A stretch of DNA of 58,630 bases from the NCBI GenBank assembly GCA_016201825.1, contig JACQCD010000067.1:1-58630 (forward strand). The letters are read 5' to 3'. Positions 43,208-52,789 of the stretch are shown in pieces. The position numbers and the translations under genes are program-made. Below the pieces are notes generated by a model. It searched no databases. It worked only from the letters and a program-made list of their open reading frames with translations, and was not told where the DNA came from. This stretch comes from Nitrospirota bacterium (GTDB lineage Bacteria > Nitrospirota > Nitrospiria > 2-01-FULL-66-17). Numbering within the stretch: the stretch's first letter is position 1; each line of letters starts with the position of its first letter.

Positions 43208-44194
43208 ATGGACGACAGGAATCGGGAATCGTACACGGTAATGATCCTGCCGAACCCTACGTCAAAGACCTACCGGTTCAGTGTCAGTAAGAAAAACGTG
43301 AAGATTTTCCTATCGATAGCTTGTGCGGCCGTGATTTTTTTGCTTGTGTTTGTGGTGCAGTATTTCTATATGGTGGGTAATATCTGGGAACTGACGTCGC
43401 TCCGGCAGGAAACCACCGCCCAGAAATCGAAAATAGAGTTCTTTGCCCAGAGCGTAGATGGCTTGAAGCGCCAGATGGAGCGGCTCAAAGAGTTTGACGT
43501 CAAACTAAGGATGATTACGGATCTCAACGTTCCAGCGAACGCGAGCAAGTATCTGGGGGTTGGTGGGGAAACGGACACCGAAGGGCAGGTTCCCGCCTTG
43601 AGCGCGGGCCCTGAGGGTGGTGAGGGTGGTACAGAAGTGCCGGTCGAGGCGCCCGATGTCTTGGGAACGCCACCGAACCATCAAGAGGCGCTGGTGAGAA
43701 GTCTTGAGGAGGACCTCAGCACTCTCCAGATCAATGTTGTCCGGCAGGAACAAAGCTACCAAGAGTTGACTCAGGCCATCGAGCACCGCCGTAACCGATG
43801 GGCGTCCACTCCATCAATCTGGCCAGTAAAAGGGTGGATGACGTCGGGATTCGGGCGTCGGATTTCGCCGTTCACGGGTGAACCGGCCATGCACCGTGGT
43901 GTTGATATTTCGGTGCCAGAGAACACACCCATGGTTGCGTCGGCCAATGGCGTTGTCATTCGTGCAGGTTGGGACGGAGGGTTGGGGAACGCGATCAAGA
44001 TCGACCACGGGTTTGGCTATGCCACGACGTACGGTCATCTGGCAAAAATTCAGGTACGAGTTGGCCAGCGTGTCAAACGAGGACAAGTCATCGGCTTGGT
44101 CGGGAACACCGGTTTGAGCACGGGCCCGCATTTGCACTATGAAGTCGTCGTCAATTTGACCCCTACAAATCCCCTTCGGTACATTTTAAATTAG
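43208..44194 (+). CDS. Membrane-anchored M23 family metallopeptidase
   Basis: A 328-residue envelope protein: a basic N-terminus, one membrane segment (IFLSIACAAVIFLLVFVVQYFYMV, residues about 35-58), a coiled coil (IWELTSLRQETTAQKSKIEFF), an acidic Gly/Pro linker, a second helix, and a C-terminal LytM domain. The zinc site is intact: MHRGVDIS (HxxxD) and GPHLHYE. GWMTSGFGRRISPFTGEP is the usual domain start. It could cleave peptide cross-links or act as an amidase activator. GGGAGGAGG gives a strong ribosome binding site. A near-perfect terminator ends the transcript. Confidence 0.93.
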   Translation: MDDRNRESYTVMILPNPTSKTYRFSVSKKNVKIFLSIACAAVIFLLVFVVQYFYMVGNIWELTSLRQETTAQKSKIEFFAQSVDGLKRQMERLKEFDVKLRMITDLNVPANASKYLGVGGETDTEGQVPALSAGPEGGEGGTEVPVEAPDVLGTPPNHQEALVRSLEEDLSTLQINVVRQEQSYQELTQAIEHRRNRWASTPSIWPVKGWMTSGFGRRISPFTGEPAMHRGVDISVPENTPMVASANGVVIRAGWDGGLGNAIKIDHGFGYATTYGHLAKIQVRVGQRVKRGQVIGLVGNTGLSTGPHLHYEVVVNLTPTNPLRYILN

Positions 44195-44214
44195 CACGGC
44201 CGGTGTTCCCGATG

Positions 44215-44258
44215 AACACGGACCCCCAGCGGCCAGTCGGCCGCTGGGGGTCCGTGTT
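44215..44258 (+). terminator. Strong intrinsic terminator after the M23 gene
   Basis: A 20-bp perfect stem (AACACGGACCCCCAGCGGCC and its complement) around the tetraloop AGTC ends in TTTT. It is the best terminator in the window. Confidence 0.92.
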
Positions 44259-44298
44259 TTAGGGGATGGCGTCGCCTGTGATCCGGTGTGATATGTTG

Positions 44299-44307
44299 TG
44301 ATATAAT
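44299..44307 (+). promoter_or_regulatory. Extended -10 promoter of secA
   Basis: TG-A-TATAAT (44299-44307) is a perfect extended -10 without a recognisable -35. The direct repeat GTGATAT occurs at this site and about 12 nt upstream. The leader of about 22 nt contains AAGGGG before ATG 44336. Confidence 0.6.
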
Positions 44308-44335
44308 ATCGGCGCTATCATAAGAAGGGGTATCT

Positions 44336-46966
44336 ATGATCGGTATCATTAGGAAGATTGTTGGAAGCAAAAATGACCGCGAGTTGAAGAGGTTGGCGCC
44401 CCTTGTCGACCGAATCAATGCGGTGGAATCCTCCGTTCAAGTGGTGCCTGACGAGGCCCTTGTGGGCAAGACCGTCGAGTTTCGTGCTCGGCTTCAGAGC
44501 GGCGAACAGGTGGACGATCTCTTGCCTGAGGCCTTTGCAGTGGTGCGTGAAGCGTCGCGCCGGGTCTTGGGGATGCGCCACTTTGATGTGCAATTAATCG
44601 GCGGGATCGCGCTCCACGAAGGCAAGATCGCCGAGATGAGGACCGGGGAGGGGAAGACCTTAGTGGCCACCCTTCCGGTATACCTCAATGCGTTGAACGG
44701 CAAAGGGGTCCATGTTGTCACCGTCAACGATTATCTCGCCAAGCGAGACAGCCAATGGATGGGAGAGCTGTATCGATTTCTCGGGCTTACGGTGGGGGTG
44801 ATCCAGCACGATCTGGATGACGCCGCGCGACAAGCGGCCTACTCGAGCGACGTCACGTACGGAACCAATAACGAGTTCGGATTCGATTATCTTCGGGACA
44901 ACATGAAATTCGACCCTCGCCAATTTGTCCAGCGCCCACTAGGATTTGCCATCGTCGACGAGGTCGATAGCATTCTGATCGATGAAGCACGGACTCCTCT
45001 GATTATCTCAGGACCGGCTGAAGACTCTACCGAGCTCTACTACAAAATCAACAAGGCGATTCCCTACCTTAAAGCGGACGTCGATTACGCCATCGAAGAG
45101 AAGACGAAAACTGCAGCGCTGACCGAAGAAGGCAACGCGAAAATCGAACGGTTTTTAGGCGTTGAGAATCTATACGATCTCGGCAATATGTCGCTTGTCC
45201 ACCACGTCCATCAGGCATTGAAGGCGCATTCGCTGTATAAGCGAGATGTGGATTATGTGGTCAAGGATGGCGAAGTCCTCATTGTGGACGAGTTTACCGG
45301 TCGTCTCATGCCGGGGCGGCGGTGGAGCGATGGTCTGCACCAGGCGGTTGAAGCGAAGGAAGGGGTGAGGATTGCGAATGAGAATCAGACGCTGGCCACG
45401 ATCACCTTCCAGAACTTTTTCCGAATGTACAAGAAGCTGAGCGGGATGACGGGAACTGCCGATACCGAAGCCGCCGAATTTGCCAAGATTTATAATCTCG
45501 ATGTGATGGTGGTTCCTCCAAATCGCCAGATGGTTCGTGAAGATGCTCCCGACGTTGTGTACCGGACTGAACGGGAGAAGTTTGCGGCGATCGCTGAAGA
45601 AATAGTGGATTGTCACCAGAGGGGCCAGCCGGTCTTGGTGGGAACGATTTCGATTGAGAAATCCGAACGGTTGTCGGCGTTGCTCAAAAAGCAGGGGATT
45701 AAGCATGCGGTGCTCAATGCGAAGTTTCATGAAAAAGAGGCCGAAATCATCGCGCAGGCCGGCCGCAAAGACGCAGTGACCATTGCCACGAACATGGCCG
45801 GCCGCGGGACCGATATTCTGTTGGGAGGTAACCCGGACTTTCTCTTTAAGCAGTGGCTGGCCCGGGAGCCCGATATGGCGGAACCCGGCGCTGAAGTCCA
45901 GAGGCGCGAGGCTCGGGAGCGGTTTAGGGCCGAGTGTGAGGCCGAGAAGCGAGAGGTGATTGCGGCGGGGGGGCTCCACATCATCGGCACCGAGCGGCAC
46001 GAGAGCCGGCGCATCGATAACCAATTACGCGGGCGGGCGGGGCGACAGGGTGATCCCGGGTCGTCCCGGTTCTATCTCTCGCTCGAAGATGATCTCTTGC
46101 GGATCTTCGGGGCCGAACGCATTTCCGGATTGATGCAGCGACTGGGGATGGAGGAAGGGGTTCCGATCGAGCACCGCATGGTCACGCGCGCCATTGAGAC
46201 CGCCCAGAAGAAGGTCGAGGCTCACAACTTCGATATCCGGAAGCAGTTGCTCGAATATGACGATGTGATGAACAAGCAGCGGGAGGTGATCTACGAGCAG
46301 CGCCGACAGGTGCTGAGTGGAGCGCCGTTCGTCGACGACATCAACGGGATGATCGAGGACGTGATCGATTCCCTGGTGGCTCAATATTGCAGTGCGGCCA
46401 GCTATACCGAGGCATGGGACCTGAAAGGGCTGACCGAGGCACTCAACACCCAGTTCTCTTTGACCTTCGAGTCAAACGCCTGGCAGGGCGTTGGGATAGA
46501 CGCCGTCAAAGAAGGCATCCGCCAGGAGGTGCGCCAGGCGTACGAACGGAAGGAAAAGGAATTCGGGTCGACCGTGTTGCGCGAGTTGGAGAAGGCGGTG
46601 ATGCTCCGGGTGATCGATACCCATTGGAAAGATCACCTCTTGACCATGGATTACCTCAAGGAAGGCATCGGGCTTCGAGGATACGGCCAAAAGGATCCGC
46701 TGATCGAGTACAAGCGGGAAGGGTTCGACCTGTTCGCCGGTATGATTGACCGGATGAAATTCGATGCGATCGGACATCTGTTCCGGATCCAGGCCATCCG
46801 ACAAGAACCGGTCGTCCGCCCCTCCCCCCCCCCGATCTTCAGCGTCCCTGGACTGGCCCCCCAGGCGGCTCCGTCGTCCGGGCATCGAGACAAGGAGCGA
46901 ATCGGCCGAAACGACCTTTGCCCCTGCGGCAGCGGGAAGAAATACAAGAAGTGCCACGGCGGCTGA
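44336..46966 (+). CDS. secA: Preprotein translocase ATPase SecA
   Basis: SecA drives post-translational export through SecYEG. Walker A is [14 protein letters not shown] (about residue 103), the DEAD-like box is [18 protein letters not shown], and [21 protein letters not shown] and [13 protein letters not shown] are present. The C-terminal zinc motif [17 protein letters not shown], which binds SecB and phospholipid, is intact. Length is 876 residues, typical. The 3' end overlaps the likely start of the GGDEF gene. Confidence 0.98.
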   Translation: MIGIIRKIVGSKNDRELKRLAPLVDRINAVESSVQVVPDEALVGKTVEFRARLQSGEQVDDLLPEAFAVVREASRRVLGMRHFDVQLIGGIALHEGKIAEMRTGEGKTLVATLPVYLNALNGKGVHVVTVNDYLAKRDSQWMGELYRFLGLTVGVIQHDLDDAARQAAYSSDVTYGTNNEFGFDYLRDNMKFDPRQFVQRPLGFAIVDEVDSILIDEARTPLIISGPAEDSTELYYKINKAIPYLKADVDYAIEEKTKTAALTEEGNAKIERFLGVENLYDLGNMSLVHHVHQALKAHSLYKRDVDYVVKDGEVLIVDEFTGRLMPGRRWSDGLHQAVEAKEGVRIANENQTLATITFQNFFRMYKKLSGMTGTADTEAAEFAKIYNLDVMVVPPNRQMVREDAPDVVYRTEREKFAAIAEEIVDCHQRGQPVLVGTISIEKSERLSALLKKQGIKHAVLNAKFHEKEAEIIAQAGRKDAVTIATNMAGRGTDILLGGNPDFLFKQWLAREPDMAEPGAEVQRREARERFRAECEAEKREVIAAGGLHIIGTERHESRRIDNQLRGRAGRQGDPGSSRFYLSLEDDLLRIFGAERISGLMQRLGMEEGVPIEHRMVTRAIETAQKKVEAHNFDIRKQLLEYDDVMNKQREVIYEQRRQVLSGAPFVDDINGMIEDVIDSLVAQYCSAASYTEAWDLKGLTEALNTQFSLTFESNAWQGVGIDAVKEGIRQEVRQAYERKEKEFGSTVLRELEKAVMLRVIDTHWKDHLLTMDYLKEGIGLRGYGQKDPLIEYKREGFDLFAGMIDRMKFDAIGHLFRIQAIRQEPVVRPSPPPIFSVPGLAPQAAPSSGHRDKERIGRNDLCPCGSGKKYKKCHGG

Positions 46967-48147
46967 CGGGTTCTCCCTCCTCGAAGGCTGGCGCGAAACC
47001 GCTACCGCGGCTTCAGGTGGAGGTTGTCTCGCTTCGCTCCCAACTCCGGGAAAAGGCCAAGCAATTGGCCTTTTTTATTAATACCGGCAAGGCGCTGACC
47101 TCCACCCTCGAACTCGATAAGGTGCTGGACATCATCGTGGAACGGGCCAATCGCTTGATACCCTGTGAGCGCTGGTCTCTGCTGCTTGTTAATGAGGGGG
47201 AAGGCCGACGGGAACTCATCGTCCGGCTGGCCAAAGATGGGCGGCGTGGTTCCGCAAAACCTCGTCCGATTGCCTGGGGGCAGGGCCCGGCGGGTTGGGT
47301 TGCGCAGCAGGCCAAGCCGCTGCTGATCGAGGATCGGCAGATCCCTCTGCCCCCGGCACTCCGAAACTGGAAATGTCCCCGGTCCGGGTTCCGTTCGTTG
47401 CTTGCGGTGCCTATCACGAATAAACGGAAGATCTTGGGGGTGTTGGAGATGATCAACCGGGCGGACGGCCGCCCGTTCGACGCCACCGATCGAGATCTGT
47501 TGCTTCAGCTAATGGGGCAGGCCGCCATCGCGATCGAGCGGTCACAGCTGTACCAACGTATGAACGAACTGACCGTGACCGACGACCTCACGAAGCTCTC
47601 CAACTTCCGTCACTTGAACCAAGCTCTGGACGTCGAGATCCGACGGTGCGTCCGTTATGGGTCCGTGCTCTCCCTGATTTTCTTGGATCTGGATTACTTC
47701 AAAGTGGTGAACGATCGCTACGGCCATCTCATGGGCAGTCGGGTGTTGGTGGAGGTGGCCGAGCTCTTGATCCGGAATCTTCGCGATGTGGATATCATTT
47801 CACGGTACGGCGGCGACGAGTTCGTCGTGGTGTTACCCGAAACGGGTTTGCGCACCACGCAGGTTATTACCAAGCGCTTGCATCGAGCGTTCCACCGCCA
47901 TGAGTTTTTGAGTGAGGAAGGCCTGAAGCTCAGCCTGACGGCCAGTTTCGGTATTGCGGGTTTTCCCGATCACGCGCGCAATAAGAAGGATCTGATCCGC
48001 CTGGCTGACCAAGCGATGTACGAGGCGAAATACGGCGGCCGTGACCGTATTTGTATGGCACGACGTCGGGCGACGAGAGACCAGGGCGGCCAGGTTCGTT
48101 CCCACTCCTTCCCTGTTTCCCCGCTCAAAAGGGCTGTCCAGCCGTAA
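46951..48147 (+). CDS. GAF-GGDEF diguanylate cyclase
   Basis: A soluble sensor cyclase. A short coiled coil ([20 protein letters not shown]) is followed by a GAF domain ([26 protein letters not shown] to [10 protein letters not shown]) and a GGDEF domain. The active site [15 protein letters not shown] is complete, and RDVD five residues before GGDEF matches the inhibitory RxxD site. It should make c-di-GMP from GTP with product feedback. The start is uncertain: GTG 46951 (overlapping secA by 16 nt), TTG 46918, or GTG 47017; none has a good ribosome binding site. It converges on and overlaps the next gene by 23 nt. The two MshEN-type ATPases upstream could be effectors. Confidence 0.92.
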   Translation: MPRRLTGSPSSKAGAKPLPRLQVEVVSLRSQLREKAKQLAFFINTGKALTSTLELDKVLDIIVERANRLIPCERWSLLLVNEGEGRRELIVRLAKDGRRGSAKPRPIAWGQGPAGWVAQQAKPLLIEDRQIPLPPALRNWKCPRSGFRSLLAVPITNKRKILGVLEMINRADGRPFDATDRDLLLQLMGQAAIAIERSQLYQRMNELTVTDDLTKLSNFRHLNQALDVEIRRCVRYGSVLSLIFLDLDYFKVVNDRYGHLMGSRVLVEVAELLIRNLRDVDIISRYGGDEFVVVLPETGLRTTQVITKRLHRAFHRHEFLSEEGLKLSLTASFGIAGFPDHARNKKDLIRLADQAMYEAKYGGRDRICMARRRATRDQGGQVRSHSFPVSPLKRAVQP

Positions 48148-50752
48148 GGTAAAAGTGGGGAGCCTGCTCTTTGGGTTTTAGGCTCTCTTCAACATGAATG
48201 GGAAAGGCGACGTCGAACCGAGTGACCACGGGATACAGGCCGAGAAAGTCGTGGGTCAGCCGCAGTCCAACCCCCACGTCGGTTCGGTAACGGCTGTATG
48301 AGGACACCGTCCCGATGTCCGCAAAGGCGGCTGCTTGGAGCCGCCGGAGGACGGTGATGCCCCCCAGATTGGTTTCGAGCTCGCGAATGAGCGGATAGCG
48401 GTATTCCAGCGACCCCAGAACGATAGACTCCCCGGACAGGTTCGTCGGGGAATACCCGCGCATCCCTCCGCTGCCTCCCAGATCGTATCGACGTTCCTCA
48501 TGCAATCCCCCCAATGATTGGCCCACCACGGCGCGACCCGCGACCTCGTGAAGCGTTGCGACCGGCCACTGTCGATGAATGTCAAGACGGAGCTTGATGG
48601 CGTGAGGATGGGGGCTGCCGACCACTTTCTGAGCGAGATCGGTCGTAAATGTCGAATACGGGATGTTCCCGAAGACCAGCCGCTGGATGTCGGCTGAATA
48701 GATCAGGGGGGTTTTGGCGTTGGAAACGGTGTGTGTGAGGTGAAGAGCTGTGAACGGTGCGGTCGACGCACTGGTGGCCAGCGGGATATTCTGCTTGCTA
48801 TAGGAGACGGCCAAGCTGAGCGACTGACGCGTTAAGTAGGACAGGATGTCGCTGTCATAGCTGTGGCCGAATCCGGCTGTCGCGGCCGTTGATGTGTCGC
48901 TTTTGGAGTAACTGAAACGCAGAATATTGTCTTCATCGTACAGACGCTGGAAATACGCGCTGAAATCGTAACTCAAGTTCTTTGTTTGGAGATCGTAACT
49001 AAAACCGGGGAAATTCTCCAAGATGAATTTGATGGCGGGCGGTTGCCGGTCGTTGAATCGCTGAGGATCGCTGGTTTTATGATCGGGGTCGAGGTGCACG
49101 ACCGTGACCGGTGACGGCGTGACGAAGGTCTCCTGGTACGAAGGTTCGTAGGAGAGCCAGGTGGTGGTCAGCGGTGGGCCCCTGCGCTGGCGGAGCCGAA
49201 TGGCCACCGGCTCGATCCCTTCGCCGGTCCTGGTGATGGCGAGCGTGGTGTGATAGCCGTCGGGTCTGCGTTCCTCCGTCACGGAAGCGATGGCGTAGTC
49301 GGTCGAGGGATTGACCGACAGCCATTGCCGATAGAACCATTCAAGGTCGCGATTGGTGGTCTCTTGAGCGACCTCGCGAAACGGTCTCGGCGTGTGTTGC
49401 GTCACCAGCTCTACGTAATCGTGCAAGAGGTTGTCAATCGTCGGCTGTCCCAAGAGGGCCGTCAGCTTGAAGAGCATCGTCGAGCCGTCGGGGCGCCGGT
49501 TGTTGAAGAGCGCGATATCTTCTCGTGGAATGATGGGGGTGGCCTCTTTGAAGTAGACCTGTCGGAGTGGGAGTTTCTTGGAATAGAGGATCTGGTCCAC
49601 GAGTGGATAAAACGAGAACGGTTTGAGCAGCCGCAGCAGATTGGGGGGATGTCGATAGCGATCTTTCATGTACAGTTGCGAGCCGGCTTCGGCAAGTCCT
49701 TCCAGGACCCATGCCTCCTCGTCAGGGAGCCGGGCTCGCCACAGCGCAAAGAGCAGACTCTTGATGAGTTCCGCCTCGTGGTATTTCTGCAACGGCCAGA
49801 AGACCTGAAACAGTCGGGTGCTGACCAGGCTGACGCCTTCGTGAGGCGACACGAGATTCTGATGTAAGTAGGCTGCGGCAAGCACCACCTCGGGGATCGG
49901 GGCGTTTCCGTATTCCCGGCGGTAAAACGCGAGCCCGTGGCGCAGCGTCTCCATGATCTTGGCCACGTATCGGCGGTCGGGGGGAAGGAAGAAATACCTG
50001 AGGCGAGTGGGGCCATCCTGTTCGACGCGCTCGAGGTACGACGGGCTGAATGCGAGCGCGACGGTGGTTGATCGCTCGGACCGATGGATCCACGTCGTTG
50101 TCTCGCTCTGGGGATCGCCCGGCTCCGCCTCCGCGCCGGCGACGGTCATGCCTCGCGGCGTGGTGATCCTCACGAGGAATTGGGCCGGATCGGGCAACAT
50201 GTCAACGGCCCACTCGCCTTCGCGGAAGGCAGGCACGTAGGGATACCATCCGCCTTGTACCACCGTCACGCCGTGAAACTGCCCGAACACGCCGAATTTC
50301 TCCGGAATCACGGTGGTGAACCCGACCCGAAGGCGGATCGATCGTTCCGGAGGCAGGGGCTGGGGCAGAAACACCCGCGCGAGCATGTGCGGTCCGGCGC
50401 CATCGACGATCCCGAACTGCAGGGCGCCGCCGTCGTCCGTTTCGACGGTCGTGAGCGTGATCGATCCTGGATTGAACTCGCGGGGGTAGATCGCTTCAGA
50501 CTGGGTCCGATCGAGGGCCGGGTCGGGTTCGCGGTAGAGATTGGGATAGAGAATCAGCAGCACATCGCCGAGCTTGTCCTCCGAATGGTTGGTGACGGTC
50601 AGCAGGATGACGCCGCTGAGCGTGTGGCTGGCTGGCGAAAACGCGACGTTCATGTCATAGCGGACATCGAGCGGCGCAGCGGTGACGGGAGCCGCTGCCC
50701 ATAGAAAAAGGGCGGCCGCGTAAGCGACCCGCCCCCACCTGGACCGTTTCAT
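48125..50752 (-). CDS. Degenerate M1-peptidase-like domain fused to Omp85-type beta-barrel
   Basis: A signal peptide (residues 1-26, ending TAA) precedes an M1 aminopeptidase-like region: a beta N-domain (residues about 30-245), then a helical part with KYHEAEL at 324-329 where HExxH is expected and WVLEGLAE at 348-355 where the third ligand Glu sits. The second zinc His is replaced by Leu, so peptidase activity is doubtful. From about 590 to the end the sequence is beta-barrel-like, with GGSGGMRGYSPTNLSGE matching the Omp85 L6 RGY motif, and it ends in Phe as barrel proteins do. Length is 875 residues. An extended -10 (TGG-TATACT) lies 6 nt before ATG 50752. Confidence 0.8.
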   Translation of the reverse strand: MKRSRWGRVAYAAALFLWAAAPVTAAPLDVRYDMNVAFSPASHTLSGVILLTVTNHSEDKLGDVLLILYPNLYREPDPALDRTQSEAIYPREFNPGSITLTTVETDDGGALQFGIVDGAGPHMLARVFLPQPLPPERSIRLRVGFTTVIPEKFGVFGQFHGVTVVQGGWYPYVPAFREGEWAVDMLPDPAQFLVRITTPRGMTVAGAEAEPGDPQSETTTWIHRSERSTTVALAFSPSYLERVEQDGPTRLRYFFLPPDRRYVAKIMETLRHGLAFYRREYGNAPIPEVVLAAAYLHQNLVSPHEGVSLVSTRLFQVFWPLQKYHEAELIKSLLFALWRARLPDEEAWVLEGLAEAGSQLYMKDRYRHPPNLLRLLKPFSFYPLVDQILYSKKLPLRQVYFKEATPIIPREDIALFNNRRPDGSTMLFKLTALLGQPTIDNLLHDYVELVTQHTPRPFREVAQETTNRDLEWFYRQWLSVNPSTDYAIASVTEERRPDGYHTTLAITRTGEGIEPVAIRLRQRRGPPLTTTWLSYEPSYQETFVTPSPVTVVHLDPDHKTSDPQRFNDRQPPAIKFILENFPGFSYDLQTKNLSYDFSAYFQRLYDEDNILRFSYSKSDTSTAATAGFGHSYDSDILSYLTRQSLSLAVSYSKQNIPLATSASTAPFTALHLTHTVSNAKTPLIYSADIQRLVFGNIPYSTFTTDLAQKVVGSPHPHAIKLRLDIHRQWPVATLHEVAGRAVVGQSLGGLHEERRYDLGGSGGMRGYSPTNLSGESIVLGSLEYRYPLIRELETNLGGITVLRRLQAAAFADIGTVSSYSRYRTDVGVGLRLTHDFLGLYPVVTRFDVAFPIHVEESLKPKEQAPHFYLTAGQPF

Positions 50753-50758
50753 GGCGAA

Positions 50759-50767
50759 AGTATACCA
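50759..50767 (-). promoter_or_regulatory. Extended -10 promoter, M1-Omp85 gene
   Basis: On the minus strand TGG-TATACT is separated from ATG 50752 by 6 nt (TTCGCC). There is no ribosome binding site, which suggests a leaderless transcript. Confidence 0.55.
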
Positions 50768-50805
50768 GCAAGTGGTGGGGGCGGTCGATGCGTGCGGAAG
50801 GCACC

Positions 50806-50835
50806 TTGCGCGGCGCCGACGCCTTCTGCTAGAGT
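50806..50835 (+). promoter_or_regulatory. Promoter of the FIST gene, start codon at predicted +1
   Basis: TTGCGC (50806-50811), 18 nt and TAGAGT (50830-50835) leave 6 nt before ATG 50842. It is divergent from the M1-Omp85 promoter about 40 nt away. Confidence 0.5.
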
Positions 50836-50841
50836 GGGCCC

Positions 50842-52065
50842 ATGGAGCCTATCGTGACGGCGTTTGGAGCGGGAGCCTCGGTGGAGGCGGACACCGTGTT
50901 GGCGGCGAAAGACGCATGCAGCCAGGCGGCGAAAGACTGCACGGGACCGGTTGATTTGGCGGTGGTCTTTGTGTCGCCCCACCATGCCGAGCACCTGGAC
51001 GAGGTCGCCGTCGTTGTGAACGAATGCTTTGCACCCCGTGTTTTGCTGGGATGCACCGGTGAGGGCATTATCGGGGGGGACCAGGAGATCGAACGACAGC
51101 CCGCGGTGACGGTCTGGGTCGCTCGGATGCCAGGGGTGGCCCTCACCCCGTTCCACGTGTCGTTCCACCAGACGGCGGATGGGCTGAGGGTGGAAGGGTG
51201 GCCGGACCAGATGTCCGCTGAGCCGACACCGGTGTTCGTGCTCCTGGCTGAGCCGTTTTCCACTCCGGGCACGGAATTTCTGTCGTTTCTCGAACAACGC
51301 GTTCCCGGAGCGCTCGCCGTGGGTGGTATGGCGAGTGGCGGACGCGGTCCGGGCCAAAATCGGCTGTTGCTCGACGGGGTCGTCGTTGAAGAGGGTGTCG
51401 TGGGCGTCGCGTTGACCGGGGATGTGCGGGTGGTCACCGTCGTGTCGCAGGGATGTCGGCCCATCGGGGAGCGGTTTCTGATCACGAAAGCGGAGGAGAA
51501 CATCATTTATGAGCTGGGCGGCCGCCCGGCGTTCACGTGCCTGCAGGAGATGTATGCGGCGTTGTCGCCCGAGGAGCAGGAGATGGCGCGGCGAGGACTC
51601 CACCTGGGGGTGACGATCAACGAGGCCCAAGCCGAGTTTGACCGGGGCGATTTCTTGGTGCGAGGGTTGGTAGGAGTCGATCAAAACGAGGGAAGCCTCG
51701 CAATCGGCGACCTGGTGAACGAGGGGCAGACGGTTCAGTTTCACCTGCGCGATCGCGAAACGGCCAGCGAAGATTTTCGTTGCTTGCTCGAGACGCAGAA
51801 GCTGCAGTTGGCGGGTGCGCGGCCGGAAGCGGCGCTGTTGTTTAGCTGCAATGGACGGGGGCGCCGGCTCTTCGGTCGGCCGCATCATGATGTGACCGCC
51901 GTGCGCGCGCATTTCGGGGAGCTTCCGGTTTCGGGGTTTTTCGCCCAAGGGGAGATCGGACCGGTGGGAGGAGAGAACTTCCTCCACGGCTTCACGGCGA
52001 GCGTGGCCATCTTTTGCCGTCCCCTCGACCGCTCGAGCGCGGCGGGGAATCGGAATGTCCCGTGA
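50842..52065 (+). CDS. FIST domain sensor protein
   Basis: A 407-residue soluble protein with FIST-N and FIST-C domains, thought to bind small ligands such as amino acids in signalling proteins. Recognisable parts are LAVVFVSPHHAEHLDEVAVVVNE, VLLGCTGEGIIGGDQEIE, ALAVGGMASGGRG, and C-terminal ALLFSCNGRGRRLFG and VSGFFAQGEIGPVGGENFLHGFTASVAIF. No output domain (GGDEF, kinase or methyl-accepting) is attached, so it probably works with a separate partner. It overlaps the next gene by GTGA. Confidence 0.92.
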   Translation: MEPIVTAFGAGASVEADTVLAAKDACSQAAKDCTGPVDLAVVFVSPHHAEHLDEVAVVVNECFAPRVLLGCTGEGIIGGDQEIERQPAVTVWVARMPGVALTPFHVSFHQTADGLRVEGWPDQMSAEPTPVFVLLAEPFSTPGTEFLSFLEQRVPGALAVGGMASGGRGPGQNRLLLDGVVVEEGVVGVALTGDVRVVTVVSQGCRPIGERFLITKAEENIIYELGGRPAFTCLQEMYAALSPEEQEMARRGLHLGVTINEAQAEFDRGDFLVRGLVGVDQNEGSLAIGDLVNEGQTVQFHLRDRETASEDFRCLLETQKLQLAGARPEAALLFSCNGRGRRLFGRPHHDVTAVRAHFGELPVSGFFAQGEIGPVGGENFLHGFTASVAIFCRPLDRSSAAGNRNVP

Positions 52066-52550
52066 GGCCCTGGCGACCTCCTGAACGTGGGAGAGGGCCG
52101 GCCCCATCGGGCCCTCGCCCACCGCGCCAGGGCGCCGGGAAGCGGCGCCCGCCCGATGCCGCCGGCGGCCGCAGCGGCCCGCGGTCGGCGCTGACGAAGT
52201 CCATCGATGCCTTTGAACTGTTCTGCGCGTATCACCTGGGGATCGGGCCGGACAAACGCTACGCGCACGCCAACATCCACGATGTCGCCCGGCGGTTCGG
52301 GGCGGACGCTGGAGTGATCCGGCAAGCGCTTCAGGAGCATGGGATGGACCCCGAAGCGATGATGAACCGGGATTTCGATCTCGCGATGGCGCAACTCGAC
52401 ATCCAGGTGGCGCCGGAAGGCATCGACCGGGTCGAATTGGCCAAAGATCTGTATGCGCAGTTCCGGTCCGCGGCCCACAAGCCGCGTGATTGGCGCCGCC
52501 TGTTGGCGGAAGACGAGCGGGAAAACGCCAAAACGTTCGGCCGCCGATGA
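52062..52550 (+). CDS. Unknown protein with disordered basic N-terminus
   Basis: I do not recognise this 162-residue protein. The first 55 residues are Arg/Pro/Gly-rich and probably disordered. From KSIDAFELFCAYHLGIGPDKRY on it looks folded and helical, with IHDVARRFGADAGVIRQALQEHG resembling a helix-turn-helix, and ends in basic residues. GTG 52062 overlaps the FIST stop by four bases; the track start 16 codons upstream lies inside the FIST gene. Coupling to FIST suggests a shared function. A nucleic-acid-binding role is a guess. Confidence 0.65.
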   Translation: MRPWRPPERGRGPAPSGPRPPRQGAGKRRPPDAAGGRSGPRSALTKSIDAFELFCAYHLGIGPDKRYAHANIHDVARRFGADAGVIRQALQEHGMDPEAMMNRDFDLAMAQLDIQVAPEGIDRVELAKDLYAQFRSAAHKPRDWRRLLAEDERENAKTFGRR

Positions 52551-52789
52551 CGAGGGAGGGACAATCTGACGTGAAGCCGAGTCGAACCGGTCGGCGCAGT
52601 TCCAAAGCTCCGGCCGCTCAGAAACCGCCCGCGGGGCGCAACCCCTCTTCGAAGCCCGGTCCCGCACTGGTCCAGCACCGGACCGGGTTTGTCCCGTCGC
52701 TGACCGGCGGGAAGACGACGATGGCGTCTCGCGCGCCTCGCGGCTCCCGCAGCCCCAAAACGCCGAAAGCCGGTCACGCCAAGCGATAG
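52547..52789 (+). CDS. Unknown small basic low-complexity protein
   Basis: An 80-residue protein rich in Lys, Arg, Ser, Pro and Gly (RTGRRSSKAPAAQKPPAGRNP, SRAPRGSRSPKTPKAGHAKR), with no hydrophobic core except VQHRTGFVPSLTGG. It is probably disordered and could bind nucleic acid. ATG 52547 overlaps the preceding stop (ATGA); GTG 52571 after GGAGG is an alternative. Its 3' end overlaps the convergent M32 gene by 16 nt. Confidence 0.5.
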   Translation: MTREGQSDVKPSRTGRRSSKAPAAQKPPAGRNPSSKPGPALVQHRTGFVPSLTGGKTTMASRAPRGSRSPKTPKAGHAKR

